A stretch of DNA of 9,478 bases. Origin: Pediococcus sp. Lineage in GTDB: Bacteria; Bacillota; Bacilli; Lactobacillales; Lactobacillaceae. Positions 6,719 through 9,478 of the stretch are shown here, piece by piece. How positions within the stretch are numbered: the stretch's first letter is position 1; each line of letters starts with the position of its first letter. The stretch spans positions 1-9,478 of the forward strand of contig JALAGR010000176.1 in assembly GCA_022712335.1 (NCBI GenBank), given 5' to 3'. The position numbers were made by a program, and so were the translations under genes. The notes beneath the pieces were generated by a model. That model did no database searches. It was not told where the DNA came from and worked only from the letters and a program-made list of their open reading frames with translations.

Positions 6719-7454
6719 ATAATAACTCCTTAATCGTTTTTGAATACTCTAAGCCGTCGTAGATAATAATTGGTGGTAAAATTCGGGTTCCATTAGGCTT
6801 CCCATCTTTGATTGCCTCAATCAATACCATGTTTGCTTCATCACCATCGTGAGAATGCGCAAATTGAATCCTTTTGGGTGCCAAACGATTCTTCGTCAGC
6901 TTCGTCAAAATTTCCGGAAGTCGATCTGGTCGGTGAACCATGAAAAACTTCCCATTCATTTTCAACATTTTTTGACTAATTTGCAAAATTTCTTCCAATG
7001 AAGTTGTAATTTCGTGACGTGCCAACGCTAAATGCTCATTGGGATTTTTCTTACTGTTAGGTAAATCTTCGAAATAAGGTGGATTACAAACAATATTATC
7101 AACGGAATCAGCGTTAATTTCCGTCAACGAATCCTTTAACGGAATATTATATACGTCGTAACGCTCAGTCAAATCGTTCATCGCAATACTGCGTTCTGCC
7201 ATGTCGGCAAGTCGTGACTGAATCTCAATCATTGTCACATGCCCCGCCGTCTTCTTTGCAAGGAATAATCCTACCGCCCCATTTCCTGAACAAAGATCAA
7301 CAATTTTAGTCTTACTTGATTTTTTAACATCAGCGAAATTAGCTAATAGTACAGCATCGAGCGAAAACGAAAAAACCGATGGACTTTGAATAATTTGAAT
7401 ATCGTCGCGATACAATTGGTCGACTCTTTCATCGCCTTTTAACTCAACTTGCAT
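6699..7454 (-). CDS. tRNA1(Val) (adenine-N6)-methyltransferase family protein (YabB/TrmN6-like)
   Basis: This is a class I SAM-dependent methyltransferase of 251 residues. Motif I, VDLCSGNGAVG, spans 52-62. The acidic residue ending strand 2 is Glu77. The catalytic NPPY of amino-methyltransferases is at 124-127 in VCNPPYF. SPSVFSFSLDAVLLANF at 24-40 is the N-terminal region usual in TrmN6-like proteins, whose E. coli member methylates A37 of tRNA1(Val). The exact substrate in this organism is inferred from family only. The ATG is six bases after AAAAGGAG. It is first in the pair with the GIY-YIG gene, overlapping it by 20 bases, and diverges from plsC across 75 bases. Confidence 0.88.
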   Translation of the reverse strand: MQVELKGDERVDQLYRDDIQIIQSPSVFSFSLDAVLLANFADVKKSSKTKIVDLCSGNGAVGLFLAKKTAGHVTMIEIQSRLADMAERSIAMNDLTERYDVYNIPLKDSLTEINADSVDNIVCNPPYFEDLPNSKKNPNEHLALARHEITTSLEEILQISQKMLKMNGKFFMVHRPDRLPEILTKLTKNRLAPKRIQFAHSHDGDEANMVLIEAIKDGKPNGTRILPPIIIYDGLEYSKTIKELLYGNSTN

Positions 7455-7529
7455 TTAAAACTCCTTTTATTTACTAATACTTCATAATATAATCAAATTA
7501 AATAAATATATGAAAGTACAGGTTATTTT
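7455..7529. promoter_or_regulatory. Divergent promoter region between the methyltransferase gene and plsC
   Basis: This AT-rich 75-base gap must serve both directions. On the plus strand TATAAT is at 7488-7493, without a good -35. On the minus strand TATATT can be paired with TTCATA at 17-base spacing. AT-richness makes such matches cheap. The plsC side has only a weak CAGG-type ribosome binding site. Confidence 0.4.
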
Positions 7530-8174
7530 ATGTTTTATTCATTCATTAAACACTTTGTTTCCTCATTGATATTTTTAATCAATGGAAAACCAAAGGTTCA
7601 TCACTCAGAACGCTTGCCAGAAGGATCTTATGTGTTAGTAGCACCTCATCGCACATGGTTTGATCCAGTGTTGCTTGCTCTTGGTGCTTACCCTCAAAAA
7701 TTTTCTTTTATGGCCAAAAAAGAATTATTCCAAAATAAATTCTTGAGTTGGTTGATCACTAAATTGCATGCTTTTCCAGTGGACCGTCAAAATCCTGGTC
7801 CATCAGCAATCAAGACTCCCGTTAAAATTTTGAAGCAAGGCGAACTATCTACGATTATTTTCCCATCAGGAACCCGTCATTCGCAAGAACTAAAAAACGG
7901 AGCCTTTGTGATTGCTAAATTAGCTAATGTCCCAATCGTTCCAGCTATTTACCAAGGGCCACTAACTTTTAAAGGATTGTTTACTCGTCAAAAAATTCAT
8001 ATCAACTTTGGAGAACCCATCAACATCGATCGAAAAATGAAGATGAACGACGAAAATTTATCTATTCTAGAAAAAGAAGTAAATGATTCCTTCGCTAACC
8101 TTGATAAAGAAGTCGATCCAACATTTAAGTATATCGATATTTCAAATAAAGATACAAAAAAAGCGTCCAAATAA
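7530..8174 (+). CDS. plsC: 1-acyl-sn-glycerol-3-phosphate acyltransferase
   Basis: This membrane-associated LPLAT family enzyme transfers an acyl chain to lysophosphatidic acid, making the phosphatidic acid that CdsA (at the left of the window) uses. The catalytic HxxxxD motif is His40 to Asp45 (PHRTWFD). The acyl-acceptor motif is FPSGTR at 111-116, where the common family form is FPEGTR, and VPIVPA is at 134-139. The N-terminal 20 residues are amphipathic to hydrophobic. At 214 residues it is in the short Firmicutes size range. The start is the first ATG in frame; the upstream site (CAGG) is weak, so translation may be modest. It is the only gene between 77 and 8727 on the plus strand. Its last codons and stop are built into a bidirectional terminator. 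Confidence 0.9.
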   Translation: MFYSFIKHFVSSLIFLINGKPKVHHSERLPEGSYVLVAPHRTWFDPVLLALGAYPQKFSFMAKKELFQNKFLSWLITKLHAFPVDRQNPGPSAIKTPVKILKQGELSTIIFPSGTRHSQELKNGAFVIAKLANVPIVPAIYQGPLTFKGLFTRQKIHINFGEPINIDRKMKMNDENLSILEKEVNDSFANLDKEVDPTFKYIDISNKDTKKASK

Positions 8175-8188
8175 TGGACGTTTTTTTT
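8156..8188. terminator. Bidirectional terminator shared by plsC and yneF
   Basis: CGTCC (8164-8168) and GGACG (8176-8180) form a stem with a seven-base loop. An A-run on the left and eight T residues at 8181-8188 flank it, so it can terminate both converging transcripts. The plsC TAA (8172-8174) lies in the loop and the yneF stop begins at 8189 within the T-run. One G at 8163 interrupts the outer A-T extension. Confidence 0.85.
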
Positions 8189-8408
8189 ATTTCTTAGATT
8201 GATTTTGCATCGCAGTCATCATTTGATGAAGCTTCTTTTGTGATGGCTTTTGACCCATCTGAAGCATCATTGTTCTAAGCATATCTTCGTTGATTGGAGG
8301 GTTATTCTTCAAATAATTCTCCATGTAGCGACGAGCAAAGAAGAACCCACCAACTGCACCAACAAGTAAAGCGATAATTACAATCATAATCCAAATTCCA
8401 GTCGACAT
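8187..8408 (-). CDS. yneF: YneF family (UPF0154) small membrane protein
   Basis: It is a 73-residue protein with one N-terminal membrane segment at about residues 6-25 followed by a short basic stretch (ARR). A conserved cytoplasmic tail carries [13 protein letters not shown] at 36-48 and [10 protein letters not shown] at 50-59, the hallmark of UPF0154. Its function is not established. The ATG at 8406-8408 lies seven bases after AGGAGG. A TTG six bases upstream would be only one base from that site and is rejected. It lies downstream of ynzC, as in the B. subtilis yneF/ynzC neighbourhood, but a weak terminator and a possible promoter sit between them. It converges with plsC. Confidence 0.92.
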   Translation of the reverse strand: MSTGIWIMIVIIALLVGAVGGFFFARRYMENYLKNNPPINEDMLRTMMLQMGQKPSQKKLHQMMTAMQNQSKK

Positions 8409-8441
8409 TTTCAATCCTCCTCACAAAAGACTTACCCATTC

Positions 8442-8447
8442 ATTTTA
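8442..8447 (-). promoter_or_regulatory. Candidate -10 element for yneF
   Basis: TAAAAT on the minus strand, downstream of the ynzC hairpin and about 34 bases before the yneF start. No good -35 is seen, so this is a weak call. Confidence 0.3.
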
Positions 8448-8463
8448 CACAAAAACGCATAAA

Positions 8464-8478
8464 AACGGAAGCCCCGTT
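8464..8478 (-). terminator. Weak terminator-like hairpin after ynzC
   Basis: AACGG (8464-8468) and CCGTT (8474-8478) pair with a five-base loop, directly after the ynzC stop codon. On the minus strand the stem is followed by TTT and then ATGCG, a short U-run. The five-pair stem suggests partial termination, letting some transcripts continue into yneF. Confidence 0.5.
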
Positions 8479-8727
8479 CTAATCATCACGTAAGCCCTTT
8501 TTTCGTTGTACTTCTTTGACTTTTTCAGGAGTAACTTCTTTGCCTTCTTTATCGAAAACCTGCATCATCTCGACTTGGCTTCTAAAGCTTTCTCTAAACT
8601 TCTTTAAATATTTTTGACGAAGGTCTTTACGTTCGATAATTTCTAAATCGCTAAGACCTTCCTCTTTAGCTTTTTTAGCTAGTTCATTAATTCTCTTAAT
8701 TAATTTTTGCATCTCTTGATCGGCCAT
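8479..8727 (-). CDS. ynzC: YnzC family (DUF896/UPF0291) small cytoplasmic protein
   Basis: It is an 82-residue, highly charged, helical protein. The N-terminal helical hairpin is visible as KRINELAKKAKEEGLSDLE (11-29), with LRQKYLKKFR at 36-45. The conserved tail VTPEKVKEVQRKKGLRDD is at 65-82. No enzymatic motif is present and the function is unknown. In B. subtilis ynzC lies in the SOS-controlled yneA-yneB-ynzC unit divergent from lexA. Here yneA and yneB are absent from that spot while ynzC stays divergent from lexA. The ATG is eight bases after GGAGGG. A good promoter lies upstream, close to the SOS box. Confidence 0.93.
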   Translation of the reverse strand: MADQEMQKLIKRINELAKKAKEEGLSDLEIIERKDLRQKYLKKFRESFRSQVEMMQVFDKEGKEVTPEKVKEVQRKKGLRDD

Positions 8728-8756
8728 AATAAAATCCCTCCGTTTTTAATAGTTCA

Positions 8757-8785
8757 ATCATACTATGGAAAGCTTTTTATTTCAA
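8757..8785 (-). promoter_or_regulatory. Promoter of ynzC
   Basis: On the minus strand TTGAAA (8780-8785) and TATGAT (8757-8762) are spaced by exactly 17 bases, a good vegetative promoter. Its -35 ends nine bases from the SOS box. Confidence 0.7.
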
Positions 8786-8794
8786 TTTATAAGG

Positions 8795-8808
8795 CGAACA
8801 TCTGTTTG
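8795..8808. promoter_or_regulatory. LexA operator (SOS box)
   Basis: CGAACATCTGTTTG matches the Gram-positive SOS box CGAACnnnnGTTCG with one mismatch in the right half-site. It overlaps the lexA -35 by three bases, the classic place for autorepression, and lies close upstream of the divergent ynzC promoter. Confidence 0.85.
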
Positions 8809-8834
8809 AGTATTGCCGTTTTTTATGTTAAAAT
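8806..8834 (+). promoter_or_regulatory. Promoter of lexA
   Basis: TTGAGT (8806-8811) and TAAAAT (8829-8834) are spaced by 17 bases, with an extended -10 TG at 8826-8827. The -35 overlaps the SOS box, consistent with LexA repressing its own gene. Confidence 0.8.
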
Positions 8835-8861
8835 GACTACAAATATTGATGAGGTGAAAAA

Positions 8862-9478
8862 ATGGCAAAAAATATCAGCACTAAACAGCTCAGCGTTCTG
8901 GAATATATTTATAAAACAGTCAACGCTCAAGGATATCCACCAACAGTGCGCGAAATTGGTAGTGCCATTGGACTATCATCCACTTCCACTGTTCATGGAC
9001 ACATTGATCGTTTACAAAAAAATGGTTTTTTAGAAAAGGACCCTACTAAGCCTCGCGCACTTGAAGTTACTCAACTTGGTTTAGATGCACTTGGGATTCA
9101 GGATGAAAATCCATCCATTCCTTTACTTGGAGTCGTCACAGCTGGAGAACCGATTCTTGCAGTTGAGGAAGCTACAGACTTTTTCCCTGTTCCTCCTGAA
9201 TACAAAAGTGAAAGTAGCAATCTTTTCATGCTCACTATTCGCGGTGAAAGTATGATTAATGCCGGCATCTTATCTGGTGACCAAGTCATCGTTCGTAAAC
9301 AATCTACTGCTGATAATGGCGCAATTGTAATTGCAATGACCGATGAAAACGAAGCCACTTGCAAGCGATTCTATCGCGAGTCTGATCACATCCGTCTTCA
9401 ACCAGAAAATGACACGATGGCTCCCATCCTTCTGGATAATGTAACTATTCTTGGTAAAGTAGTTGGTCTGTTCAGAAA
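8862..9478 (+). CDS. lexA: LexA SOS repressor, almost complete (3' end cut)
   Basis: LexA represses DNA-damage genes and is inactivated by RecA-stimulated self-cleavage. The window holds 205 codons plus two bases and no stop, so only the last few residues are missing (family length is about 205-210). The N-terminal winged helix covers about 1-70: [16 protein letters not shown] is helix-turn-helix, with THGH-like TVHGH at 43-47. The cleavage site is Ala94-Gly95 in VTAGEPI. The catalytic Ser130 (GESM) and Lys168 (TCKRF) are both present, 38 residues apart as in B. subtilis LexA. Thus autocleavage should work. The ATG follows GAGGTGA by a short A-run. It diverges from ynzC and carries its own SOS box. 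Confidence 0.97.
   Translation, partial: MAKNISTKQLSVLEYIYKTVNAQGYPPTVREIGSAIGLSSTSTVHGHIDRLQKNGFLEKDPTKPRALEVTQLGLDALGIQDENPSIPLLGVVTAGEPILAVEEATDFFPVPPEYKSESSNLFMLTIRGESMINAGILSGDQVIVRKQSTADNGAIVIAMTDENEATCKRFYRESDHIRLQPENDTMAPILLDNVTILGKVVGLFR

Noticed and set aside
9098..9364. 88-codon minus-strand ORF opposite lexA
   Set aside because: It is a shadow of the LexA dimerisation and cleavage domain, with no start signals.

Overview
The window reads as a chromosomal housekeeping region of a low-GC Gram-positive bacterium, most likely a member of the Lactobacillaceae. The reasons are protein content and gene order: a D-lactate dehydrogenase of the lactobacillus type beside rpsB, the order lexA / ynzC / yneF / plsC / trmN6-like (yabB) / yazA / ldhD / rpsB / tsf / pyrH / frr / uppS / cdsA / rseP, strong AGGAGG-type ribosome binding sites, and some TTG starts. 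I cannot fix the species from sequence alone. I see no phage, IS element, CRISPR array, tRNA or rRNA.

Layout, left to right. 1-1646 (minus strand): the envelope cluster uppS-cdsA-rseP, which makes undecaprenyl-PP and CDP-diacylglycerol and ends in the N-terminus of a site-2 membrane protease cut by the window edge. 1647-1942: a leader and promoter region for uppS plus the strong frr terminator. 1943-3228: pyrH-frr, overlapping by one base, with its own promoter. 3315-3360: a strong terminator ending the previous unit. 3386-5162: rpsB-tsf, separated by 115 bases with a possible attenuator and preceded by a good promoter and a structured leader of about 100 nt. 5314-6309: ldhD, encoding D-lactate dehydrogenase. 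6428-7454: an overlapping pair, tRNA methyltransferase (yabB/trmN6-like) then GIY-YIG protein (yazA-like).

7530-8174 is plsC on the plus strand, divergent from the methyltransferase and convergent with yneF (8187-8408, minus). A bidirectional terminator wraps around the plsC stop codon. ynzC (8479-8727, minus) is divergent from lexA (8862 to the window end, plus). A LexA-type SOS box sits between them on the lexA -35 element.

Together the genes cover translation (S2, EF-Ts, ribosome recycling factor), UMP phosphorylation, phospholipid and cell-wall lipid precursors (PlsC, CdsA, UppS), fermentative NAD regeneration (LdhD) and SOS control (LexA). No undescribed multi-gene system is visible. 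What deserves a second look is regulatory: the rpsB leader with competing hairpins and a duplicated Shine-Dalgarno, the rpsB-tsf hairpin switch, the lexA/ynzC intergenic region, the inverted repeat upstream of ldhD, and the long uppS leader.
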